A stretch of 64,000 nt of DNA. Source: Fibrobacterota bacterium (GTDB lineage: Bacteria > Fibrobacterota > Fibrobacteria > UBA11236). Positions 27,350-34,339 of this stretch are shown here, piece after piece. The number at the start of each line of letters is the position of its first letter. The stretch's first letter is position 1. The DNA is taken from assembly GCA_019509785.1 (NCBI GenBank), contig JAEKLQ010000059.1, positions 1 through 64,000 on the forward strand, read 5' to 3'. Below the pieces are notes generated by a model. That model made no database searches, had not been told where the DNA came from, and saw nothing but the letters and a program-made list of their open reading frames with translations. The translations under genes and the position numbers were made by a program.

Positions 27350-27859
27350 TTGATTTTGATTTCCTCGTTATTGCTTCTATTCGGCTGCAAAGAGGGATCT
27401 CAAAAAAGCGCCGTAGCGGAAAAAGACATCCCCGAAAATAGGATCTGCTACGTCTACCCCGGTTATTCCCCGTGCTCTGTTTTGCATTATGAGCTTTCAT
27501 TTCCGGAATTAGTCGGATATTTGAAAATCGATGAGAGGCAAGTCAACGCGAACATCATGAAAAGGATGTTAGACAAACTCGGGAATAAGAGTCTGGCGTC
27601 GAAAGGGCTGGAGATTCCCTGCGAAAAGATGGATGAGCCGGGATTTGCGCCGCCCTTTTTGAATAAAAATTGTTCAACAACCAGTTATTCAATCAACGGG
27701 ATTAATAGCAATGTCGATGAGGAGACGGACTCATCCATCGTTTTCGCGATCGAATACTTCGAAGAACAGCCGAACAATCTCAGAACCGACAATCGGTACT
27801 CGATGACCATCAGGAAAAGCGATGGGTCCATCGACATTCGAAAAGCCGCCTTGCCCTGA
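27350..27859 (+). CDS. AT-rich lipoprotein-like orphan protein
   Basis: Not recognised. The 169-residue protein opens with a short hydrophobic stretch ending in LLLLFGCKEG, a plausible lipobox with Cys13, and continues as a polar secreted domain with four further cysteines (RICYVYPGYSPCSV, EIPCEKMDE, NKNCSTTSYSI), which could form two disulfides. The only start codons available are TTG at 27350 or 27356; no ATG or ribosome site is seen. Base composition and codon use are visibly more AT-rich than every neighbour, suggesting recent acquisition. It ends 40 bases from the convergent DUF2911 gene. Confidence 0.6.
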   Translation: MILISSLLLLFGCKEGSQKSAVAEKDIPENRICYVYPGYSPCSVLHYELSFPELVGYLKIDERQVNANIMKRMLDKLGNKSLASKGLEIPCEKMDEPGFAPPFLNKNCSTTSYSINGINSNVDEETDSSIVFAIEYFEEQPNNLRTDNRYSMTIRKSDGSIDIRKAALP

Positions 27860-27898
27860 TATCTGCTGAACGGTCTTGGGCGGCCTCATTTTATCGGA

Positions 27899-28789
27899 CT
27901 AATTCCTTTTCCCCGCTTCCCCCCAGCCCGCCACGGTCTTATCGATCATCGTCACCGCGTAGGCATCGGCCGGATCCTTCGCCGCCGCTTCCCGCGCCTG
28001 CTTCGCGTACTTCTTGGCTTCATCCAACTTTTTATCCGTAGCCAGCATCTCGGCCTTGGCCCAAAGGTTGTTGTAGACCGGCTTGATCTTGATGGACTTG
28101 TCGATCCACTCCATGGCCTGCTTGCGGTCGATGCCGTAGGTCCAGTAGAACTTGGCCGCATTCATGTAAGCGGCTTGATCGTCCGGCTTGGCCTTGGGCA
28201 GGCCTTCCTTGATCTTGGCTATGCCCGTTTGCAGGAACTCCACGCGGATATTGATGGGGGCTTTCAGTTTCTCCCAATGCGCGACCAAAGTGGCCCCGCT
28301 GTCCGAAAGATTTTCGAAGCTGTACTCCAGCCGTTCAAGATGCTCCGCGGCTTGATGCGGCACGGTAATGCGCAGGGCATCGTCCTTAGCATCGTAGGTA
28401 AAGGCGCCCCAGGTCTTGTAGGTTTTGCTGAAGATGAAGGTCCAATCTTTCTCCGTAGGCAAGATGAAAAGGCCGTATTTACCCTTGGGCAGGAGCTGGC
28501 CGTTGAGTCGCGCATCCGTCGACAATTCCAGGACGGTGGCTTCGTTCGCCCCGGCCCGCCAGACCTTGCCATAAGGCACCAGGCCTCCCCAGATGACGCG
28601 GCCGTTCACGGCGGGACGGCTGTAGGTGACCGTGGCGGTGGTGTAGCCGAAGGTCTGGCTAACCGATGCCATGGGGCTCACGCGGGGTATATCCACCGCG
28701 GGTTGCGCCCACGTCATGCACGCCGCGAGCGCGAACGCAGCGCCGGCTTTCGCGGAAGAACGGGACAGAGCACGGGTTTTCAACTGCAT
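27899..28789 (-). CDS. Exported DUF2911 protein
   Basis: A 296-residue exported protein with a signal peptide (MQLKTRALSRSSAKAGAAFALAACMTWAQP). The DUF2911 domain occupies residues about 35-190, with SVSQTFGYTTATVTYSRPAVNGR, LVPYGKVWRAGANEATVLEL and LPKGKYGLFILPTEKDWTFIFS. A helical TPR-like tail follows (YMNAAKFYWTYGIDRKQAMEWI, EAKKYAKQAREAAA). The biochemical function of DUF2911 is unknown; it is common in Bacteroidetes and relatives. Starting at ATG 28789 gives a clean signal peptide, whereas the longer frame to 28918 adds unrelated residues. The Cys in LAAC is not followed by a convincing lipobox context, so processing by signal peptidase I after AQP is preferred. Confidence 0.8.
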   Translation of the reverse strand: MQLKTRALSRSSAKAGAAFALAACMTWAQPAVDIPRVSPMASVSQTFGYTTATVTYSRPAVNGRVIWGGLVPYGKVWRAGANEATVLELSTDARLNGQLLPKGKYGLFILPTEKDWTFIFSKTYKTWGAFTYDAKDDALRITVPHQAAEHLERLEYSFENLSDSGATLVAHWEKLKAPINIRVEFLQTGIAKIKEGLPKAKPDDQAAYMNAAKFYWTYGIDRKQAMEWIDKSIKIKPVYNNLWAKAEMLATDKKLDEAKKYAKQAREAAAKDPADAYAVTMIDKTVAGWGEAGKRN

Positions 28790-28877
28790 ATGCGCCTCTG
28801 GGTGGGTGTGTGCGACATGGGTGGTATGGCCTTCCATGCAAGTACGGGATGCCGTTCCGGAACGTCCTTTAGATAGG

Positions 28878-28883
28878 TATTTT
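28878..28883 (+). promoter_or_regulatory. Candidate -10 element before the DUF488 gene
   Basis: TATTTT ends 7 bases before the ATG at 28891, another case where the predicted transcript begins at the start codon. GAAGGG directly abuts the ATG with no spacer, so it cannot work as a normal ribosome site. Confidence 0.35.
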
Positions 28884-28890
28884 CGAAGGG

Positions 28891-29463
28891 ATGGCGGAAG
28901 CTCCGGTGACGCGCGCATTGTATACCGTTGGGCACTCGAATCAGCCCTTGGAATCCTTCCTCGGTCTGCTCAAAGCCCATGGCATCCGCTTCCTCGCGGA
29001 TATCCGCCGCTATCCGGGATCCCGTCGTTGGCCCTGGTTCGGACGCGATGCCTTGCCGGCGTCCTTGGCCGAGAACGGCATCGCCTACCGACATTTCCCT
29101 TCCCTGGGAGGCCGGCGCAGTCCGGAGCCGGGATCGCCCAACGGGGCTTGGAGGGTGCCGCAGTTCCAGGCCTATGCGGATTACATGGCGACGCCGGAAT
29201 TCCGGGCCGGTCTGGATGAACTCCTCGCCTTGCTTCCCGAAGGCCCGTTGACCGTGCTCTGCGCGGAGGCATTACCGTGGCGTTGCCATCGGAACTTGCT
29301 TTCGGACGCGGTCCTGGTCAGGGGGATACCGGTATTCCATATCATGAGCGGAGGGAAGCTAAAGCCCCACGCCTTGCCCGATTTCGCGAAGGTGGAGAAC
29401 GGAGGGGAGCAGCCCCGATTGACCTATCCGCCGCAGGAAGAAGCCCAGTCGAAGTTGCTTTGA
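28891..29463 (+). CDS. DUF488 family protein
   Basis: A 190-residue cytosolic protein of the DUF488 family. Marks are TRALYTVGHSNQPLESFLGLL at the start, FLADIRRYPGSRRWPWFGRDAL (the DvRs/PxS-like loop), FPSLGGRRSPEPGS and LTVLCAEALPWRCHRNLLSDAV, with the conserved C-x6-C-H-R cluster that may form a ligand or metal site. The enzymatic role is not established. It is divergent from the DUF2911 gene. A -10-like TATTTT 7 bases upstream suggests a leaderless mRNA. Confidence 0.85.
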   Translation: MAEAPVTRALYTVGHSNQPLESFLGLLKAHGIRFLADIRRYPGSRRWPWFGRDALPASLAENGIAYRHFPSLGGRRSPEPGSPNGAWRVPQFQAYADYMATPEFRAGLDELLALLPEGPLTVLCAEALPWRCHRNLLSDAVLVRGIPVFHIMSGGKLKPHALPDFAKVENGGEQPRLTYPPQEEAQSKLL

Positions 29464-29541
29464 GCCTAAGGGGATAGTTACTTTTACCGGCCACACCCGG
29501 TCGTCCGGGGTTACGCCCGGTCATGCGGGCAGGGAGGCAAC

Positions 29542-29964
29542 ATGGCGGCAGTCAACGCGTACATCAACTTCGACGGCAATTGCGACAAGGCTTTCGACTT
29601 CTACAAGTCCGTTTTCGGCGGCGATTTCCAGGCCCGCATGACGTTCGGCGAGGCGCCCGGCATGGACGTGCCGCCCGCCCAGAAGAACAAGCTCATGCAC
29701 GTGGCCCTGCCCATCGGCAAGAACACCCTCCTCATGGGCAGCGACTGGTCCGCGCAGTTCGGCCCCATGGTGCGCGGCAATTCCTTCTCCCTCTCGGTGA
29801 ATGCCGATACCCAGTCCGAGGCCGACAAGGTGTTCAAGGCCCTGTCCGATGGCGGTAAGGTGACCATGCCCATCGGCGTGGCCTTCTGGGGCGCTTACTT
29901 CGGCATGTGCACCGACAAGTTCGGCATCAATTGGATGGTGAATCACGAAATGAAAAAGGCCTGA
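29542..29964 (+). CDS. VOC family protein (PhnB/YjdN-like)
   Basis: A 140-residue protein with the vicinal-oxygen-chelate fold of the PhnB-like group: AVNAYINFDGNCDKAFDFYKSVFGGDFQARMTFGE at the start, MHVALPIGKNTLLMGSD in the middle, and WGAYFGMCTDKFGINWMVNHE at the end. Such proteins often dimerise and may bind a metal; substrates are usually unknown and several are resistance- or glyoxalase-like. The ribosome site GGGAGG lies 5 bases before the ATG. The next gene starts 24 bases downstream on the same strand. Confidence 0.88.
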   Translation: MAAVNAYINFDGNCDKAFDFYKSVFGGDFQARMTFGEAPGMDVPPAQKNKLMHVALPIGKNTLLMGSDWSAQFGPMVRGNSFSLSVNADTQSEADKVFKALSDGGKVTMPIGVAFWGAYFGMCTDKFGINWMVNHEMKKA

Positions 29965-29987
29965 GACGGCATCCGCCGTCCTCGTCA

Positions 29988-30347
29988 ATGCCCAGGCATC
30001 GTTCCAACCGTTTCGAAGCCGCTACCCAGCCTTTGCTGCCGCGCGCCGCCTTCCTGAGGCGCCTGGCTCGGCATGGGCGTTTAGCCATCCTCTTCATCGC
30101 GATCTCGCTGCTGATCGGGATGGCCGGGTACCGGGCCTTCGGGGGCTTGTCCTGGCTGGATTCCTTCCTGAACGCCAGCATGATCTTGACGGGCATGGGT
30201 CCGGTTTCGCCGATGACGACGCCGGCGGCGAAGATATTCGCCGGCTGTTACGCGCTGTTCAGCGGCTTGGCCTTCTTGAGCTCGGCGGGCATCTTGTTCG
30301 CGCCCATCGTGCATCGCGCTTTGCATCGGTTTCATCTGGGGACGTAG
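29988..30347 (+). CDS. Small two-helix membrane protein with pore-loop-like segment
   Basis: A 119-residue protein: a basic N-terminus (about 33 residues), a membrane helix (LAILFIAISLLIGMAGYRAF), a re-entrant-looking segment (LDSFLNASMILTGMGPVSPM), a second helix (IFAGCYALFSGLAFLSSAGILF) and a short basic tail. The layout copies a two-helix potassium channel subunit (helix, pore loop, helix), but where the filter TVGYG would be the sequence reads TGMGP, followed by the channel-like spacing SPMTTPAAKIFAG. It may form a non-potassium pore or be an inactive relative. The start ATG 29988 is the first that leaves no unrelated residues. It may be co-transcribed with the VOC gene. Confidence 0.65.
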   Translation: MPRHRSNRFEAATQPLLPRAAFLRRLARHGRLAILFIAISLLIGMAGYRAFGGLSWLDSFLNASMILTGMGPVSPMTTPAAKIFAGCYALFSGLAFLSSAGILFAPIVHRALHRFHLGT

Positions 30348-30479
30348 GCCGTTTGGCCTGCCTGTCCCGGAATCGGCCCCGCTTAGAGGGGAAATGGGAA
30401 GCGCGGACAATCCCCGAGGTTTACCTTAGAGGCGGCCATAACGGTTGACCTCAGTAACAGATTGGCAGCGCCGGGAACC

Positions 30480-31700
30480 ATGATCAGAAAAGCCAGCTAC
30501 GCATTTCTCCCTTTGCTCGGGTCCATGGCCATCGCAGGGCCCATCACCACCGTGCCTTGGAACGGGCATACCGGCGCGGTTAGCTTCACCTACGACGATG
30601 CCCGCTCCAGCCAAATCCCCACCCTCCTGCCGCAATTGGATTCCCTGAAGATCAAGGCGACCTTCTTCATCGCGGTGACCGGTACGGGCGGCGACTTCGA
30701 GGCGAGGAAGGCGGATTGGATCAAGGTCTCGAAGAACGGCCACGAGCTGGCGAACCATACCAAGAACCACGTGAACGTGCCCGCCGATCCCCAGGCCGCC
30801 AGCATCATCCAGGAAATGGCGACCTACCTGCGCGCCCTCGACCCGGGCGTTCAATCCGTCAGCTTCGCCTATCCCAATTGCAACGTGAACGGCAAGACCG
30901 GCGTGGGCTCGGAGGACTTCCTCGCGCGGGGATGCGGGGGAACCCGTTATGCCTGGGGCACCCAGCCTGCGGATTGGATGAACATCGAAGGCCTGATCCT
31001 GACTCCCACGAGCGTGGCCAGCGGGATCAGCCACGTCAACGGGGCCAAGTCCGGCAATACATGGGCCGTTACCATCGTGCATGACGTAAAAGAGAATCCG
31101 GATTCCTACAGCCTTACCCCCGCGGACAATCTGTCCATGCTCAAGGCCGGAGTTTCCAGCGGCGTCTGGATCGATACCTACCAGAACATCGGCGCTTACT
31201 ACCGCGCGCATTTCACGTTGGATACGGTTAACGCGACCGCCACCTCCGATGGTTGGAAAATGGCCTGGACATCCCCCAACCCCAAGCTGCCGAAAAGCAT
31301 CAATATGCGGGTGAAGCTCTCCGCGACCCCCTTCGGAAGCGCTTTCACCGTCCAGCAAAATGGCGTCACCATCGCCCCGGAGAGCGACGGTTCTTACGTC
31401 ATCGATTTCATGAAGCTTTCCCTGAACGTGCTTAAGACCACTACTGGCGTGGCGTCGGGGGCGTTCTTGCCTTCCACCTTAAAGGCTCGGGCGGTCCGCA
31501 ACGGGATCGCCTTCGCGGGGGTAATCGGCGAACCCGAAGCCCTGGTGGTGGACGTGCGGGGAAGCTGCGTATTCCAAGGTAAGGTGTCCCATGGCCTGGT
31601 ACCTCTCCCGATGGACCGCTTGCAGGGAGTCCTTTTCCTGACCTTGTCCGATCGCGCCAGCGGCGCGTCGGTGCGCGCCACCATCGGACCGGTCCGTTGA
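30480..31700 (+). CDS. Secreted polysaccharide deacetylase (NodB homology)
   Basis: Removes acetyl groups from a GlcNAc- or xylan-type polymer outside the cytoplasm. The 406-residue protein has a signal peptide (MIRKASYAFLPLLGSMAIAG). The NodB domain shows the first motif SFTYDD (Asp39, Asp40) and the metal-binding HTKNH (His93, His97). FAYPNCNVNGKTG and a TIVHDV segment supply the later motifs. A beta-rich region follows (about 245-335). The last 60 residues (ALVVDVRGSCVFQGKV, MDRLQGVLFLTLSD) resemble the beta-strand pattern of type IX secretion sorting domains. GGGAACC lies just before the ATG. Substrate cannot be told. Confidence 0.85.
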   Translation: MIRKASYAFLPLLGSMAIAGPITTVPWNGHTGAVSFTYDDARSSQIPTLLPQLDSLKIKATFFIAVTGTGGDFEARKADWIKVSKNGHELANHTKNHVNVPADPQAASIIQEMATYLRALDPGVQSVSFAYPNCNVNGKTGVGSEDFLARGCGGTRYAWGTQPADWMNIEGLILTPTSVASGISHVNGAKSGNTWAVTIVHDVKENPDSYSLTPADNLSMLKAGVSSGVWIDTYQNIGAYYRAHFTLDTVNATATSDGWKMAWTSPNPKLPKSINMRVKLSATPFGSAFTVQQNGVTIAPESDGSYVIDFMKLSLNVLKTTTGVASGAFLPSTLKARAVRNGIAFAGVIGEPEALVVDVRGSCVFQGKVSHGLVPLPMDRLQGVLFLTLSDRASGASVRATIGPVR

Positions 31701-31725
31701 ACGCCGGGCCCATCGTCCCATCCAT

Positions 31726-32304
31726 TTGAAATCGCTGCTGCAGGAAATCAGGGGCTGCGCCATTTGCGCGGGCCATCTGCCCGGCCTCCCCAGGCCCATC
31801 CTTTCCGCCCATGCCCGGAGCCGCATCTTGATCATCGGCCAGGCCCCCGGCGCCAAGGTTGACGCCACCGGCGTTCCCTGGAGCGATCAAAGCGGCAAAG
31901 AACTCCGCCGCTGGCTCGCGGTCGAGGAAGACGCGTTCTACGACGTCGGGAACTTCGCCCTGGTCCCGATGGGATTTTGCTTCCCGGGAACCGGGAAGTC
32001 GGGCGATTTGCCGCCCCGCCCCGAGTGCGCGCCGCAGTGGCACGCGCGTCTGCTTAAGGCCATGAAGTCGGTACGGCTGGTTCTGCTCATCGGTTTGTAC
32101 GCGCAGCGTTATTACCTGGGCCAGGCGGGCGGGAAGTCGGTGACGGAAAACGTGAGGAACTTCCGCCTTTTCCTACCCGGCTATTTGCCGCTGGTCCACC
32201 CGTCCCCCCGGAACAAGATCTGGCACAAGCGGAATCCCTGGTTTGAGACCGAAGTGCTGCCGGAGCTTAGAGAGCGGGTTCGCGGGGCGCTGAAGAACCC
32301 TTAG
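31726..32304 (+). CDS. Uracil-DNA glycosylase superfamily protein
   Basis: A 192-residue protein of the UDG fold. N-terminal ICAGHLPGLPRPILSAHARSRILIIGQAPGAKVDATGVPWSD contains the GxxPG loop where the catalytic region lies, and LVHPSPRNKIWH is the second signature (HPSPxN). The first motif lacks the Glu/Asp-containing G-E-x-P-G and has GQAPG instead, so it belongs to the divergent MUG/UDG-like family whose members are not all active glycosylases. Base-excision repair is the inferred role. The start is TTG at 31726, 25 bases after the deacetylase stop. The stop overlaps the convergent receiver gene by 4 bases. Confidence 0.8.
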   Translation: MKSLLQEIRGCAICAGHLPGLPRPILSAHARSRILIIGQAPGAKVDATGVPWSDQSGKELRRWLAVEEDAFYDVGNFALVPMGFCFPGTGKSGDLPPRPECAPQWHARLLKAMKSVRLVLLIGLYAQRYYLGQAGGKSVTENVRNFRLFLPGYLPLVHPSPRNKIWHKRNPWFETEVLPELRERVRGALKNP

Positions 32305-32717
32305 GAACTCTTGGAAACGAGTTCTTTCCACTTCGGGCTCATGGCCCAAACCCGGCTAATCCGTTCCGTCAATTCCGCCATGGTGAATGGCTTCCTGATG
32401 AAGTCCGCGCCGTCCGGGCAGAGCTTGAAATTCGCGAGGATTTCCGCCGTATATGCCGACATGAAGAGGACTTTAAGGAATGGCTTTATGGACGAGAGCC
32501 GGTTCGCCAAATCGCGGCCATTCATGTGAGGCATGATGATATCCGAAATCAGGATATCGATGTTGGTTTCGGGGGTCGTGGCTATGAGCAGGGCTTCGCG
32601 TCCGCTCTGGGCCTCGAATACTTCGAAACCGGCGGCTTTCAAATTGATGCAGATAAGTTCCCTGACCGACCGTTCATCGTCCACGACGAGCAGGGTCGGC
32701 TTCCTATTGGCTAACAA
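32301..32717 (-). CDS. Stand-alone response-regulator receiver domain
   Basis: A 138-residue CheY-like protein. All receiver positions are conserved: acidic pair in LLVVDDERS, phospho-acceptor Asp in ILISDIIMPHMNG, Ser in VLFMSAY and Lys in FIRKPFTM. No output domain, so it signals by protein contact. The partner histidine kinase is not nearby. Initiation is probably TTG at 32717, since the only upstream ATG is out of frame; an AAGG lies 15 bases ahead. Sequence around its 5' side is AT-richer, with a TATAG-type promoter likely between 32770 and 32800. Confidence 0.88.
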   Translation of the reverse strand: MLANRKPTLLVVDDERSVRELICINLKAAGFEVFEAQSGREALLIATTPETNIDILISDIIMPHMNGRDLANRLSSIKPFLKVLFMSAYTAEILANFKLCPDGADFIRKPFTMAELTERISRVWAMSPKWKELVSKSS

Positions 32718-32862
32718 TCCGGCATCGCCTTTCTTTAGGGATGGAATGAAACTAAATCCGTTCCGATCCTATAGTGGATATTTCTTTGGTAGAATAACCA
32801 AAATCGGAAAAGAGGGACACCGGAAAATGGAAATTCGGGGCAAAATCCCGGGGAGGAGCGGC

Positions 32863-33111
32863 CTAATCCGGGACGATAAAGCCCCATTCACTGGCCGGAA
32901 GCCGGCTTAACCCCATCATGACCGGGATTTCCGGGTCCTGAGGGTTTTCCCGGCCTTTTTCCAACGCCCGCTTACGAAGGGTCAGCTTTCGGCCCATCGG
33001 GTTCATCTGCCGGAACAGGTTCAAGTCCCGGGGAGTCAAGGCAACTCGCTGTCCGTTTTCATCGAGATAGTAGGTGCCGGAATCATTCACCAGCTTCATT
33101 GTTCTAAGCAT
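32863..33111 (-). CDS. Small uncharacterised protein
   Basis: An 82-residue soluble protein of unknown function, with start MLRTMKLVNDSGTYYLDENG, a basic helical middle (RKLTLRKRALEKGRENPQDP) and an acidic end SEWGFIVPD. YYLDENGQRVALTPRDLNLFRQMNP looks like a small folded unit. The ATG four codons downstream (MKLVND) is equally possible. It is divergent from the pseudo-receiver gene, sharing a 130-base intergenic region with a 9-bp palindrome. Composition and reading frame look coding, but there is no family match I know. Confidence 0.5.
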   Translation of the reverse strand: MLRTMKLVNDSGTYYLDENGQRVALTPRDLNLFRQMNPMGRKLTLRKRALEKGRENPQDPEIPVMMGLSRLPASEWGFIVPD

Positions 33112-33161
33112 AGAACTCGGATCGATTAGACGTTAAGTTAAACCTTGGGAAAATAATAGCG

Positions 33162-33182
33162 TTACGCACAACCTGTGCGTAA
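33162..33182. promoter_or_regulatory. Perfect 9-bp palindrome TTACGCACA-acc-TGTGCGTAA
   Basis: The inverted repeat has a 3-base centre and lies between the divergent starts at 33111 and 33246. No T-run follows on either strand, which favours an operator for a dimeric regulator over a terminator. Confidence 0.5.
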
Positions 33183-33233
33183 GCGTTTGACCGTCCTAGC
33201 CCTCGCCCTGGGCTTGGATCATTGCCTGGATCC

Positions 33234-33239
33234 TATATT
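33234..33239 (+). promoter_or_regulatory. Candidate -10 element of the pseudo-receiver gene
   Basis: TATATT ends 6 bases before ATG 33246, again predicting a leaderless transcript; no ribosome site is visible. Confidence 0.4.
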
Positions 33240-33245
33240 CGCCCC

Positions 33246-33653
33246 ATGCCAAAAGGAGCGGGCCCGTCGGTGCTGGTGGCCGAGAACAATCCGGTGGAAC
33301 GCGCCATGATGTGTTCCATCCTCGAATCCCTCGGCATATTCCCGGATTCGGCGGCGCATGGCCGCGAAGCCTTGGATGCATGCCGGATGCGCGCCTATGA
33401 TCTCGTTTTCCTGGAGTGCCGCATGCCCGTGATGGACGGCATCGCGGCCGTGGCCGAAATCCGCGCGGGGGAAGCCGGGAAGGAAAAGCGGGCTTACATC
33501 GTGGGTATGGCCGAAAAGGCAGGGGAAGATTGGGCCGGGCCCGGTCTTCCGCAAGGCATGGACGTATTGATCACCAAACCATTGAACCTCGAAGTAGTCC
33601 GTGATTCCCTCCATAAAGCCATGGGAAACCGACCGAACTTCCGATCCGCTTAA
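33246..33653 (+). CDS. Degenerate receiver (pseudo-receiver) with Glu at the phospho-acceptor position
   Basis: A 135-residue single receiver domain similar to those of hybrid kinases (SVLVAENNPVERAMM, YDLVFLECRMPVMDG, MDVLITKPLNLEVV). Aligned by eye to the usual YDLxLMDCQMPxMDG, the phospho-accepting Asp is Glu57 (codon GAG 33414). One of the acidic-pocket residues is Asn14, and the conserved Thr is Ala in VGMAEKAG; the Lys in TKP remains. It should not be phosphorylated normally and may mimic the active state. The ATG at 33246 sits 6 bases after TATATT. No output domain or kinase is adjacent. Confidence 0.8.
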   Translation: MPKGAGPSVLVAENNPVERAMMCSILESLGIFPDSAAHGREALDACRMRAYDLVFLECRMPVMDGIAAVAEIRAGEAGKEKRAYIVGMAEKAGEDWAGPGLPQGMDVLITKPLNLEVVRDSLHKAMGNRPNFRSA

Positions 33654-33748
33654 GAAACGGTCCCTTAAATAGGCTCTCCGCCGGCCGGCTCGCAGACGCG
33701 GCGCCATTTTTTTATTTAGGGGCGGAACATGCCCGTCCTCCGCCGTAA

Positions 33749-34339
33749 ATGCGCCTAACGGTTCCCGTGGCCTTAGGCCTCTGCCTGCTATCCGCGCCGC
33801 TGGCCGGGGCGGCCGGCTTGCCTCCGTTGACCGACACGGAACGATTCCGGCTGGAAGATCGCTATCGCGTGGGGAATTATCTGGCCATGGGCGGCATGTT
33901 CGCCGAAGCCGTCGCCGCCTTGACCCATGACCGCGCCTTGGCATCGGGTTTCTACGGGGCGTCGGTTGCCATGCGCTTCACGGGGCTTCCGATCATGGCT
34001 TCGTCGGCCCAAACGTTATGTACCGATGGCGGTTCGGGTCGTTGCGCCAACGGGGGCTATGCGTACTTCGCCCTTAGCGCGGTGGCGGAAGCGGCCTTGG
34101 CGGGGGAATTGTATGCCCTCGATTATGACCGGCGCCATGGGGCGCCCCGTAGCCTGTCGCATCTGGCGGGAGCGTACGCCGCCGCGGGGGCTTCCGCCAC
34201 GGCCTACTTGGTTTCCTGGTACCGTTTCCGCGACCTGCGCGCGCGCAGCGGGGAAGAGGAGCGCGTATCCGTTGCGGTACGACCCATGCCCGGGGGAGGG
34301 GGATTAACCTTGCGTTTCGCGTTCGGCGGGGACCGCTGA
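33749..34339 (+). CDS. Exported small-residue-rich protein, unknown function
   Basis: A 196-residue protein with a signal peptide (MRLTVPVALGLCLLSAPLAGAAG). The mature part contains hydrophobic helices (GYAYFALSAVAEAALAGEL, LAGAYAAAGASATAYLVSWYRF) that may be membrane-embedded, and a Cys pair (LCTDGGSGRC). The end RVSVAVRPMPGGGGLTLRFAFGG reads like a final outer-membrane strand ending in a hydrophobic pattern. The family is not recognised. Its 3' end overlaps the convergent ltrA-like gene by 36 bases. There is no clear ribosome site. Confidence 0.55.
   Translation: MRLTVPVALGLCLLSAPLAGAAGLPPLTDTERFRLEDRYRVGNYLAMGGMFAEAVAALTHDRALASGFYGASVAMRFTGLPIMASSAQTLCTDGGSGRCANGGYAYFALSAVAEAALAGELYALDYDRRHGAPRSLSHLAGAYAAAGASATAYLVSWYRFRDLRARSGEEERVSVAVRPMPGGGGLTLRFAFGGDR

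Noticed and set aside
30348-30479. Additional gene between the channel-like protein and the deacetylase
   Set aside because: Only 132 bases; TTGACC at 30445 might be part of a promoter, but no good -10 follows and no coding frame is convincing.
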